Source of the DNA: Desulfarculales bacterium UBA702
GTDB lineage: Bacteria; Desulfobacterota; Syntrophobacteria; Syntrophobacterales; Syntrophobacteraceae
Assembly (NCBI GenBank): GCA_002298165.1
Contig: DBMI01000028.1
Span: 1 to 64,000, forward strand
Direction of reading: 5' to 3'
Length of the DNA: 64,000 nt
Shown here piece by piece: positions 42,875-51,593 of the stretch (its first letter is position 1; each line of letters begins with the position of its first letter). A program made the translations under genes and the position numbers. The notes under the pieces are model-generated. The model did not search any database. It was not told the origin of the DNA and worked only from the letters and a program-made list of their open reading frames with translations.

Positions 42875-45139
42875 ATGCTTTCCAGGGTTAAGGTAAGTAC
42901 CGGTGTTTACTGGGTGGACGTGCCGGAAATCGGATTTGCAATTCTGTGCGGTTGTCCCGCGGATATTGGAAAGCACCTGCGAAAAAGAGGGCTGATTACC
43001 CAGAAGGAAGTAGGGGGGCTCACTTTCGAGACCGGTCCCAGTGCAATCCTTCTATCGGATGTCCTGGTCCAAAGGGGAGAGTTTTCAAACCTTGCGGAAT
43101 TTCCAGTCGGTCAGATGATGTACAAGCAGGGGATGATAATTCCGGATCATCCCAACAATACGGGCAGAAAACCGCTGCTGGTCGGATCCAAAGACCAGCT
43201 GAGGGCCCAGGCGGAGTATATATACCGCGGAACATACGGGTTGAACTCTGAGGAAGAGCTGATCGATGCCGGGGCCGATTCCGAAATGGCCCGCTACATG
43301 ATGAGGGTGAAGAAGAAATTTGCTTTTGGCAAGATTCGTAAGCCCGAAGAACTGCTCGATACCATAAGCATAGAAGACTACCCGGTTGAGATCCACAGTG
43401 GCATTTTCATACAACGTCTCCGGATGAATGTGTTCGAAATCCGGTACAAAAAAGAATCCGTACTGGTCGATTTGAATCTTGCGCCCAACGAAAGTTACGA
43501 ATCTCCCTACGTTCTTGGTTTCCACAATTTACGAAGAGAATATTTCGAGATAATTCATTCTGGAGACGGTGACGGCTGGGACCCGAGGCGACCGTGCATG
43601 TCCAGCGTCGTCATCTTTCAGGGAAAAGTGTACCTCATTGACGCCGGACCAAATATCCTTCACAGCCTAAAGGCCCTCAGCATAGGAGTAAATGAAATAG
43701 AAGGTGTCTTTCACACCCATGCGCATGACGATCACTTCTGCGGACTTCCCGCCCTGATGCGATCCGACCACCGCATTAAATATTTTGCTACCAGGCCGGT
43801 CAGGGTTTCGGTGGCCAAAAAACTCTCCGCACTCGTCTCCATCAGTGAAGATGAGTTCTCACATTACTTTGACATACATGATCTGGCGCAGGATGCCTGG
43901 ACTGACATTGACGGGCTTGAGGTGCACCCAATGTTTTCACCTCATCCTGTCGAAAATAACATTTTCCTCTTCCGTGCCATGTGGCGTGATGGCTACAGAA
44001 CTTATGCCCATTTCGGCGACATCGCAGCCCTGGATGTTTTAAGGGACATGATCTCCGAGGATGAGTGCGAGCCGGGTCTTTCCCGAGAAATGTTCAATAC
44101 TGTCGCAAGAAACTATGCACTGGAAACCGACGTTAAAAAGGTCGATGCAGGTGGAGGCATAATCCACGGCAATGCGGAGGATTTCAGAACGGACGGTTCA
44201 AAAAAGCTTATCCTATCACACACTTCCGAGGACCTGTCTCCGAGGCAGAAAGAGATCGGATCGGGGGCACCCTTTGGAACATGTGATACACTGATCCCAG
44301 CCTTCCAGGAATACCTCAGGATGTATGCGTTTCGATACCTGGATACGTATGCTCCGAATGTTCCACGCAACCAATTGAGGCTCCTTACGAGCAGTCCGAT
44401 TCGCTCTTTCAACCCCGAATCCATACTGCTTAAAGCCGGCAATGTTTGCAGTTCGATATACCTGATCCTTACGGGAGATGTCGAAATGGTGGATACCTCT
44501 GCAGGTGTTTCCAATTCGCTTTCCCCTGGCACGCTGATTGGAGAAATATCGGCTCTCATGGCCCTACCTCTCGGTGAGACTTACGTGGCCACCACCTTTG
44601 TAAACGTGCTTGAAATACCTCTTAGCCTCTATCTCTACTTCACCGAAAGAAACGGTCTCCTCGAAGAACTCGTCAAAATGTATGAAAAACGGAATTTCAT
44701 CCAGAAGACATGGCTCTTGGGAGAGGCAATCTCAAGCCCAGTCCAAAACAAGATAGCCCGAGCAATGAACGAGAGCAAATACGAGGCTGGCCAGGAAATT
44801 CCCTCGGATAACCCCCTGGACCTTTTTTTGATCTCAAGAGGGCGTGTAATCCTCTACCTTGATAATCAGGTTGTTCAGACCCTCGAGAGCGGTGATTTTT
44901 TCGCCGGGCAGGGATTCCTTTTTGAAAGCCCGTACGAGCTTCGAATTGAGGCAGCCGAGGAGACCGAGGTTTTCAGGGTTCCGCGAAGCCTGCTGCTCGA
45001 TATACCAATAGTAAGGTGGAAGCTCCTCGAAATTTATAATAAACGAATGGAAACGATTGTAAGCACCAGCAGGATTTCTGCGCGTCATCCTAATCAGAGC
45101 TTAATAACTGCTCCAATTCAGGTGACCACTTCCACATGA
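42875..45139 (+). CDS. metallo-beta-lactamase-fold hydrolase with two cyclic-nucleotide-binding domains
   Basis: 754 residues in one chain. Residues 1 to about 220 match no domain I know and include a Cys pair (LCGCP) and a helical YIYRGTYGLNSEEELIDAGAD region. From about 225 there is an MBL fold with the metal motif His282-x-His284-x-Asp286-His287 (THAHDDH) plus later candidate ligands (SPHPV near 355, YAHFGDI near 377, LSHTSED near 450). From about 510 come two cNMP-binding domains in tandem (LLKAGNVCSSIYLILTGDVE and DLFLISRGRVILYL blocks). The canonical phosphate-cassette GExxxxxRxA is only partly preserved (GEISALM..LPLGETYVA), so ligand type is not certain. Possible product: hydrolysis of a phosphodiester or other substrate, gated by cAMP or cGMP. 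It lies upstream of the TPS-cyclase genes. Confidence 0.8.
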   Translation: MLSRVKVSTGVYWVDVPEIGFAILCGCPADIGKHLRKRGLITQKEVGGLTFETGPSAILLSDVLVQRGEFSNLAEFPVGQMMYKQGMIIPDHPNNTGRKPLLVGSKDQLRAQAEYIYRGTYGLNSEEELIDAGADSEMARYMMRVKKKFAFGKIRKPEELLDTISIEDYPVEIHSGIFIQRLRMNVFEIRYKKESVLVDLNLAPNESYESPYVLGFHNLRREYFEIIHSGDGDGWDPRRPCMSSVVIFQGKVYLIDAGPNILHSLKALSIGVNEIEGVFHTHAHDDHFCGLPALMRSDHRIKYFATRPVRVSVAKKLSALVSISEDEFSHYFDIHDLAQDAWTDIDGLEVHPMFSPHPVENNIFLFRAMWRDGYRTYAHFGDIAALDVLRDMISEDECEPGLSREMFNTVARNYALETDVKKVDAGGGIIHGNAEDFRTDGSKKLILSHTSEDLSPRQKEIGSGAPFGTCDTLIPAFQEYLRMYAFRYLDTYAPNVPRNQLRLLTSSPIRSFNPESILLKAGNVCSSIYLILTGDVEMVDTSAGVSNSLSPGTLIGEISALMALPLGETYVATTFVNVLEIPLSLYLYFTERNGLLEELVKMYEKRNFIQKTWLLGEAISSPVQNKIARAMNESKYEAGQEIPSDNPLDLFLISRGRVILYLDNQVVQTLESGDFFAGQGFLFESPYELRIEAAEETEVFRVPRSLLLDIPIVRWKLLEIYNKRMETIVSTSRISARHPNQSLITAPIQVTTST

Positions 45140-45600
45140 CCCTGAATCAATCGAATGTGCCACAAAAAAAGAATCTGCCCATCAGAGGGAATCGACACTG
45201 AAACATCAATAAATACAGCATCATAGATATTTATACTTTTCGCCACGGCACCATTTGCTATAATCCTGCCAGTGCTTCGCCGTTAATGATGATTATCATC
45301 AGCGGCAGGCTTCACGAAATCCTTCCAAGTGAAGGATATCCCAGTAGACCGAATGCCGGCGTCCAATTTCTGATCGCAAACCTCTTATTCCGGCTGGTCC
45401 TTTCTCTCCCGACTTCAAAGGGGGGAGCATCCCATGGCGAACGCGACCATCACACAAGTTTCTTCATTTCTGAAGTCAGACTATTTTGGATGTCACATAA
45501 GTCAGGATTTCGCTGAAATTTACCAGACAGTGATTATAGAACTCCCGTGAGGAATCAGGCGGAAACAGGCTGAAAATAACTCATTCGTGGAGGGGCTTCA
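45140..45600. other. intergenic region upstream of the two-partner secretion genes
   Basis: 461 bp. An exact TATAAT occurs at 45259-45264 but no good -35 box lies 16-18 bp upstream, so a promoter, if present, would be activator-dependent or use another sigma factor. A 76-codon + strand reading frame (45286-45516) has no RBS or recognisable sequence and is not called. GTGGAGGGG before 45601 is the RBS of tpsB. Confidence 0.5.
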
Positions 45601-47340
45601 TTGAATGGACGCATGGCAAAATTCATCGGCGGAACTTCCATCATATTCTACTTTCTCGTATTGAATGCCGGAGAACCTCTCGCCCAGACCCCGCCTGATG
45701 CTGGCACACTGCTCCAGGAACAGCAAAGGACCGAGCCGCGAGCCTTTGAGCGCATGCCCCCATGGGAGACCCCCGAGGAAAAGCGTCCCCAACTTGAGGA
45801 GTCCGGGGTCAAGTTCACAGTCAGGGGATTCAGGTTCACAGGGGCCGAGGGAATGGCCAGCGAATCCGAGCTTAGAGAAATTGTGAAGGATGCAATCGGC
45901 AGCGAAATTGGACTTGCAGGCCTCAAAAGGCTCGCGGACCGGGTCACGAAGTATCTCCAAAGTAGAGGGTGGTTTCTTGCGCGTGCCTATATCCCCAAAC
46001 AGGAAGTGAAGGACGGCATAATCGAGATAGCTATTGTTGCGGGAAGGCTCGAAGGCTCTGCTGTAATTCGGGGCCGGAATCTCCGCATAAGCGAGGAACT
46101 GCTCCAGAAAATGATCACTCCTTCGCCCGAGCAAAATGAAGCGGCGAATCAAAGAGGCCTGGAACGTGCGATTCTGCTGATAAATGACCTACCTGGAATT
46201 AAGGCGGGTTCGACACTCGAACCTGGGACAAAACCAGGTTCCGCCAAGGTCATTGTTGATGCATCCGAAGGATCCATCCTCGGCGGAAGGGTCTGGGGTG
46301 ACAACTACGGTACCCGTTATACAGGAAGCTACCGTGGAAGCGGACTCCTCCAGGTTAATGATCCTCTTTGCTATGGGGACCAGGTCTTCCTCAGCTCCAC
46401 AGATAATGACTTATATCAGTACGGACAGGCGGGGTACAGTTTTCCAATCGGCTATAGCGGCCTAAGGGGCGGGATCCTATACAGTGAGATGCGCTACGAG
46501 ATTGATCCCGATCTGATTCCACTTGACCTTGATGGCGGAGCGCGAATAGCCGGGGCATCGGTTAGCTATCCCATAATGAGGAGCCGAACGGTAAACCTGT
46601 GGGCAGGGGTTGATTACTACTGGAGAAATTTATGGGACAGGTCGAGCGGCATTGTATTTGATGATAAGTACACCAATTCCGGCGGCATTCATCTCTATGG
46701 CGACAAAATCGATACTCTGCTTGGCGGAGGCTACAACAGTTTTAATTTGGGAGTGACAGTGGGCGCCCTGGACCGCTCGGCTGTCCAAGCCGATCTCATT
46801 GCGGATAGAGCAACAGCCGATAGCCAGGGCGGATACGGCAAACTCATCTTTGGAGCCCACCGGCTACAGAAGGTCTATCAGCACCTGAACCTCTTGCTGT
46901 CAGTTAACGGGCAGGTAGCCTTCGACAATCTCGATACATCCGAAAAATTTCTTATCGGTGGGCCATACGGCGTACGCGCATACCCCGTAGGTGAGGCGGC
47001 AGGTGATAGCGGAGGGGTTTTTACGGCCGAACTCCGCTACGATTTTCCTCCGGTCACATACATTGGTGTTCCTCAACTTGTGGGGTTCTACGATCTTGGC
47101 TGGACCCAGTTGCACCAGTCTCCGTGGGTAAATTCGGGCACACCGATCGGCAACAGGAATTCATATACTATTTCAGGCGCCGGTCTTGGCCTGAACATTG
47201 TCAAAAGCGACCTCTACCAGATCCAGGCAGCTTGGGCGGCCAAGATAGGGACAAACCCCGGCCGAAGTCTTGCGGGCGACGATGCAGACGGAAAGAGTGA
47301 GGATAACCGGTACTGGATTCAAGCAATGATCAGATTCTAA
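45601..47340 (+). CDS. two-partner secretion outer-membrane transporter (TpsB, FhaC/ShlB family)
   Basis: 579 residues from a TTG at 45601, chosen because GGAGGGG lies 6 bases before it; ATG at 45613 is too far from it. A signal peptide (about 1-27, ending near AQT) is followed by a linker, a POTRA domain (about 65-145, FRFTGAEGMASESELREIV...GIIEIAIVAGRLEG), a second POTRA-like region, and a 16-strand barrel from about 215 (GGRVWGDNYGTRYTGSYRG). The conserved loop 6 motif is seen as GGPYGVRAYPVGEAAGDSG (near 457), and the chain ends with an outer-membrane-type C-terminal Phe. It translocates the TpsA protein encoded 131 bp downstream. Confidence 0.92.
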   Translation: MNGRMAKFIGGTSIIFYFLVLNAGEPLAQTPPDAGTLLQEQQRTEPRAFERMPPWETPEEKRPQLEESGVKFTVRGFRFTGAEGMASESELREIVKDAIGSEIGLAGLKRLADRVTKYLQSRGWFLARAYIPKQEVKDGIIEIAIVAGRLEGSAVIRGRNLRISEELLQKMITPSPEQNEAANQRGLERAILLINDLPGIKAGSTLEPGTKPGSAKVIVDASEGSILGGRVWGDNYGTRYTGSYRGSGLLQVNDPLCYGDQVFLSSTDNDLYQYGQAGYSFPIGYSGLRGGILYSEMRYEIDPDLIPLDLDGGARIAGASVSYPIMRSRTVNLWAGVDYYWRNLWDRSSGIVFDDKYTNSGGIHLYGDKIDTLLGGGYNSFNLGVTVGALDRSAVQADLIADRATADSQGGYGKLIFGAHRLQKVYQHLNLLLSVNGQVAFDNLDTSEKFLIGGPYGVRAYPVGEAAGDSGGVFTAELRYDFPPVTYIGVPQLVGFYDLGWTQLHQSPWVNSGTPIGNRNSYTISGAGLGLNIVKSDLYQIQAAWAAKIGTNPGRSLAGDDADGKSEDNRYWIQAMIRF

Positions 47341-47471
47341 AGAAGGACCAAATTGATCGGCTCGCATCGAAAGAACAGCGGGCCCGCCTTATAGTTGGCC
47401 AAGCCTTGATGAAGATTTACGCAAGGCAAAAGCTGGTCAGATGTAGCCGTAGTTGTTCCAGGAGGGTTCAG

Positions 47472-50400
47472 ATGAATCGAATCGGGATATTTACCGGGTC
47501 TATACCGATTGGTTTTTTCACGGGTAGTGAAAGCGCGGGGATACTCTCCACTTTACTGATCGGTTGTGCGGCCCTTCTCTTATTACTTGCCGCGCCCGCC
47601 CTGGGAGCACCCAATCCAACTGCTCTTCCGACGGGAGGCGTTATAGTCTCCGGAACTGGCAGTATTTCCGTAAACGGCTCGCAAATGACCGTGAACCAGT
47701 TACAAAGCAAGATGATTTTAAACTGGAACACATTCAATATAGGCCAGAGTGCCGGCGTGAATTTCATTCAGCCCAGTGCATCGAGTGCTGCTCTAAACAG
47801 GATACTCGATCAGAACCCAAGCGAAATTTTCGGTAGTCTCACCTCGAATGGACAGGTTTTTCTCCTCAATCCCAACGGAATTATTTTTGGCCCAAGCGCC
47901 CAGGTAAATGTGGGAAGCATCGTTGCATCCAGCCTAAATCTCTCCGACGCGGATTTCCTGGCAGGCAGCTACCGGTTTGTAAACCCTGGGAGCGCCGGAA
48001 ACATAATTAACCAAGGTACTATAACCACCTCTGATTACGGAATTGTTGCGCTTATAGCCCCTGGGATCACAAATAGCGGATCTATCCTGACCCCTAAAGG
48101 CAGCATTGGGTTTGGAGCCGGCAACAGGGTAAACCTCGATTTTACCGGCGACGGGCTTATAAACCTCTCAGTTAGTGAGGCAGCCCTCAATGCCGCCATT
48201 GCAAACAACGGAGCAGTAATAGCGGAAGGGGGCAGAGTAATGATGTCCGCCAGGGCGGCAAACGCTCTTACCTCCACGGTTATTAACAACACCGGCATCA
48301 TCGAAGCAGACAGCATATCCCAGGTGGGCGGAGTGATAGTACTCGATGGTGGAACCGAGGGGACCGTCTCTAATACGGGCAGCATATCAGCGGCAGGAGT
48401 CTCTCCCGGCTCTGCCGGCGGTAGCATCACTTTAAGCGGAGGTTCCCTTAATCTTGGAATTGGCGGAGTGATTGAATCCTTGGGATACTCCGGAGGCGGG
48501 TCGGTATACCTGACAAGCGGGGCCGGGGGTATATCATTAGATGGAAACATATTAAGCTCTAATCTCTATCTCAACAGCACGGGGACAGTTACGCAAACAA
48601 CCCCGCTTTCTGCAGCCGGCCTTTCACTGCAGGGTGCTGGCGGCAATTACCAGCTCACAAATTACGCAAACATGGTGGGGACCCTGGCGGCGGATACCGG
48701 CACGGTTAATTTTAGAAATTCTACGGGGTTCGTGATTGGATCCGTGGGAAGTTTAAGCGGACTGACCACAACTGGAGAGACTATTCTTTACAGCGGCGGC
48801 AGTGTCACGCAGACCTCGCCGATATATGCCAGTGGGCTGCTGCTGCTCGGGGCCGGAGGTAATTATCAGCTTACCAATACCGCTAATCACGTTAATACCC
48901 TTGCAGCCCAGACCGGCACGCTTAACTTCAGCAATTCAGGTAACATCGCCATTGGCTCTATTGGGTCCTATAACGGTATTACGACCACCGGAGCCACGAG
49001 CGTCAACACTTCGGGCAATTTACAGTTAAATGAGCAGGTCAAAGCCAATGCGTCACCCGGGAGGGTCCGCTCCGCATCAGCCGCTTCAGGCAATGCATCT
49101 ATAGTACTTGCCGGGTCTAAGGGTATTCAGAACAATTTTGGATCGGGGGTCCTTGATGCCGGAGGCGGGAAATGGCTCCTTTACTCTCCCGATCCGGGCT
49201 CGAATTTCGCTAACGGACTCAAACCCGATTTCATTCAGTACAATGCACCATTTCAAAGCTCACCTCTTGGAAGCGGCAACGGTTTTCTCTACTCGGAGAT
49301 CCCCTATGTACATGCCTCGCTGACGGGCACGGTCAGCAAGACCTACGACGGGACGACACTGGCATCGCTTAGCTCGGATAACTTCCTTTTTAGCGCGAAA
49401 TATCCCTCTGATAAGTTAAATTTAAGTTTCCCGATATCGGGCTATTATGATGATAAAAATGTCGGAACAAACAAGTCCGTGGAGGCTTTGGGCATTAACA
49501 TCCTGAGTGCTTCAACGGCTGAAGGCATTCCCGTATATGGATACAGGATGGAATCGGATACGATTTCAGGCAACATAGGTGTCATTAATCCTGCTGCGCT
49601 TTCGATTAAGGCAGCTTCCGATACAAAGATATACGACTCTACGACTGCATCGGGTGCTTCGCCGACGGTATCGGGTCTCCAAAACGGGGATAAAATTGAG
49701 GGCCTGAGTCAGGTCTTCGATTCGAGGAATGCCGGCAAGAGGACGTTGTTGATAAATGGATTCACCATCGATGACGGCAACGAAGGCAAAAATTACAAGG
49801 TGCTGACGGATTCGGCTGATGGATCCATAAATCCCTGTCCAATCAGTCTTGCGGCAAACGATGCGTACAAGCGTATAGGAAGTGATGATCCGCCATTTTC
49901 GTACCGGATTGCCGCAGGAAAGCTTTTTGATGGCGACACCCTCTACGGCAGCTTGACCCGTGTTCCCGGGGAGGATCTCGGTATATATCCAATAAACCAG
50001 GGTACCCTTGGGAATCCCAATTATCTGATTAGCTTCTTTAATGGCAACTTTATCATTTCCTACAGTGTGATTCCTCCCGCCATGGTTGATTCGATCCAGG
50101 GCAGTCTGGATCAAAACACTCCTATGTCTGAAATCAATCCCGCTCTACCTGCAGTGTTCCAGCCGCAGCAACCTTCAGAGCCATTCGAACCCATTGATTT
50201 CGAGGCCCCAGAATCTCCAGCTGCCGAGGCGGAAAACAGCCAAGGAACAACCGCACCCACCTTAGTGGGGACAACAGGCGCCAAGCAATTGACCGGCGCA
50301 CAAAAAGGCTCGGTAGCTGGAGCAGTGGCGGCAGCAAACGGATTTGTTCAGCAGGCAACGGTTAATCAGAAGAACGGCGACTTTAAGGATGCGGTCACTG

Positions 50401-51542
50401 AATTCAGGCAAGCCGCCGACCTGCTGCTCAAGGCTGGATCTTTGACAAAAGCCCGCGAAGTTGTTGAGATGATGAAAACGGCGGAGCTCGAAGACTATTT
50501 TGAGGACCCGGCCATTGCATTGGAGGCAAAAAGATACAACACCAGGCTGAGGGACCTGCCCCCGAAAACGGCTGTAATCTACACGCTTGTTTTCCCTGAT
50601 CGCCTTGATATTCTCCTGAGTATGCGCACTGGAACGAAAAGGTTCTCAACTGCGATAGACTCGAAGATCCTTATAAATGATATCAGAAAATTGCGGGCCG
50701 GCCTGGAAAGGCGCACCCGTTGGGATTATCTCAACGAGGCACGCAAGTTTCACAAGCTCATAATAGGACCGCTGGAGCCGGAACTGAGCGCCCACAGGAT
50801 CGGACACCTGGTATTCATTCCGGACGGCGCGCTGCACACTGCTCCTTTTGCCGCCTTTCACGACGGAGAACGCTTTCTTATAGAAAGATACGCGATAACT
50901 GTTACACCGAGCCTGAATCTTACGGATACAGGATATGTCCAGCGAAAGAACGTCAAAATGTTTTCAGCCGGACTCACGGAGTCGGTACAGGGATTTAATC
51001 CGCTTTTTTACGTTCAGCAGGAACTCGATGGTATCCAGAACGTCTACAGAACGGACAGGCTTGTAAACAGTGCATTTCTCGAAGGCTCTATTAAGGCCAG
51101 CCTCCAGCAAAACCCCTACTCGATAGTTCACATTGCAACCCATGGGAACTTTGCTCCAAACGTATCCGACTCGTTTCTCCTTGCCTGGGACGGCAGGATC
51201 GACATGAAAGAACTGGACCAGATGATTAGGGGATCGAGAAAATCGTCAGTTGAGCTTCTAAGCTTGAGCGCCTGCCAAACGGCAGCGGGCGACGACAAGG
51301 CGGCACTCGGGCTCGCGGGAGTTGCCGTGAAAGCGGGAGCAAGAAGCGCGCTGGCTACCTTGTGGAGCGTAAGCGACCAGGCAGCCCCCGAACTGGTGGT
51401 AGAATTCTACAATCAGCTGCGCGATCCGGAGGTCTCGAAGGCCGAAGCGCTCAGGGCGGCCCAGATGAAGCTGATCGATGATCCGCGTTTTCATCATCCA
51501 TTCTACTGGTCGCCCTTTCTATTGATTGGAAATTGGATGTAA
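47472..51542 (+). CDS. TpsA exoprotein: filamentous-haemagglutinin secretion domain fused to a CHAT protease
   Basis: 1356 residues from the ATG at 47472, which has AGGAGGG 5 bases upstream. Order: signal peptide (about 1-46); TPS secretion domain with the NPNGI-type motif (LLNPNGIIFGPSAQVNVG near 137); beta-helix region with two 69-residue repeats (about 367-507); YDG and MBG-type beta domains (about 615-865; SKTYDGTTL, TKIYDSTTA); a Pro/Glu linker; a short TPR-like helical part (about 955-1030); and a CHAT domain (about 1035-1356). CHAT is a caspase-like clan CD protease: catalytic His1224 in HIATHG and Cys1268 in LSACQT are present. CHAT proteases elsewhere are activated by partner sensors; here it would be exported through TpsB, which is unusual. 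The cyclase gene follows 51 bp downstream. Confidence 0.9.
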   Translation: MNRIGIFTGSIPIGFFTGSESAGILSTLLIGCAALLLLLAAPALGAPNPTALPTGGVIVSGTGSISVNGSQMTVNQLQSKMILNWNTFNIGQSAGVNFIQPSASSAALNRILDQNPSEIFGSLTSNGQVFLLNPNGIIFGPSAQVNVGSIVASSLNLSDADFLAGSYRFVNPGSAGNIINQGTITTSDYGIVALIAPGITNSGSILTPKGSIGFGAGNRVNLDFTGDGLINLSVSEAALNAAIANNGAVIAEGGRVMMSARAANALTSTVINNTGIIEADSISQVGGVIVLDGGTEGTVSNTGSISAAGVSPGSAGGSITLSGGSLNLGIGGVIESLGYSGGGSVYLTSGAGGISLDGNILSSNLYLNSTGTVTQTTPLSAAGLSLQGAGGNYQLTNYANMVGTLAADTGTVNFRNSTGFVIGSVGSLSGLTTTGETILYSGGSVTQTSPIYASGLLLLGAGGNYQLTNTANHVNTLAAQTGTLNFSNSGNIAIGSIGSYNGITTTGATSVNTSGNLQLNEQVKANASPGRVRSASAASGNASIVLAGSKGIQNNFGSGVLDAGGGKWLLYSPDPGSNFANGLKPDFIQYNAPFQSSPLGSGNGFLYSEIPYVHASLTGTVSKTYDGTTLASLSSDNFLFSAKYPSDKLNLSFPISGYYDDKNVGTNKSVEALGINILSASTAEGIPVYGYRMESDTISGNIGVINPAALSIKAASDTKIYDSTTASGASPTVSGLQNGDKIEGLSQVFDSRNAGKRTLLINGFTIDDGNEGKNYKVLTDSADGSINPCPISLAANDAYKRIGSDDPPFSYRIAAGKLFDGDTLYGSLTRVPGEDLGIYPINQGTLGNPNYLISFFNGNFIISYSVIPPAMVDSIQGSLDQNTPMSEINPALPAVFQPQQPSEPFEPIDFEAPESPAAEAENSQGTTAPTLVGTTGAKQLTGAQKGSVAGAVAAANGFVQQATVNQKNGDFKDAVTEFRQAADLLLKAGSLTKAREVVEMMKTAELEDYFEDPAIALEAKRYNTRLRDLPPKTAVIYTLVFPDRLDILLSMRTGTKRFSTAIDSKILINDIRKLRAGLERRTRWDYLNEARKFHKLIIGPLEPELSAHRIGHLVFIPDGALHTAPFAAFHDGERFLIERYAITVTPSLNLTDTGYVQRKNVKMFSAGLTESVQGFNPLFYVQQELDGIQNVYRTDRLVNSAFLEGSIKASLQQNPYSIVHIATHGNFAPNVSDSFLLAWDGRIDMKELDQMIRGSRKSSVELLSLSACQTAAGDDKAALGLAGVAVKAGARSALATLWSVSDQAAPELVVEFYNQLRDPEVSKAEALRAAQMKLIDDPRFHHPFYWSPFLLIGNWM
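48570..48992 (+). repeat. two tandem 69-residue repeats inside the TpsA beta-helix
   Basis: Coding repeats at 48570-48776 and 48786-48992, separated by three codons (72-codon period). By my count 46 of 69 residues are identical, with the invariant core GAGGNYQLTN. They probably form extra turns of the beta-helix. Sequences before and after are only loosely related. Confidence 0.7.
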
Positions 51543-51556
51543 AGAATGTTTGGATT

Positions 51557-51584
51557 CGGGTGGGTTCCCGAGTAGGGGCACCCG
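51557..51584 (+). other. inverted repeat between tpsA and the CHASE2 cyclase
   Basis: CGGGTG at 51557-51562 pairs with CACCCG at 51579-51584. It has no T-run, so it is not a classical terminator; it could be an mRNA processing or stability element that sets unequal expression of the two genes. Confidence 0.3.
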
Positions 51585-51593
51585 CATAAACTG

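Noticed and set aside
45286..45516. 76-codon + strand frame upstream of tpsB
   Set aside because: No RBS, no recognisable sequence, and the region looks like leader and intergenic DNA.
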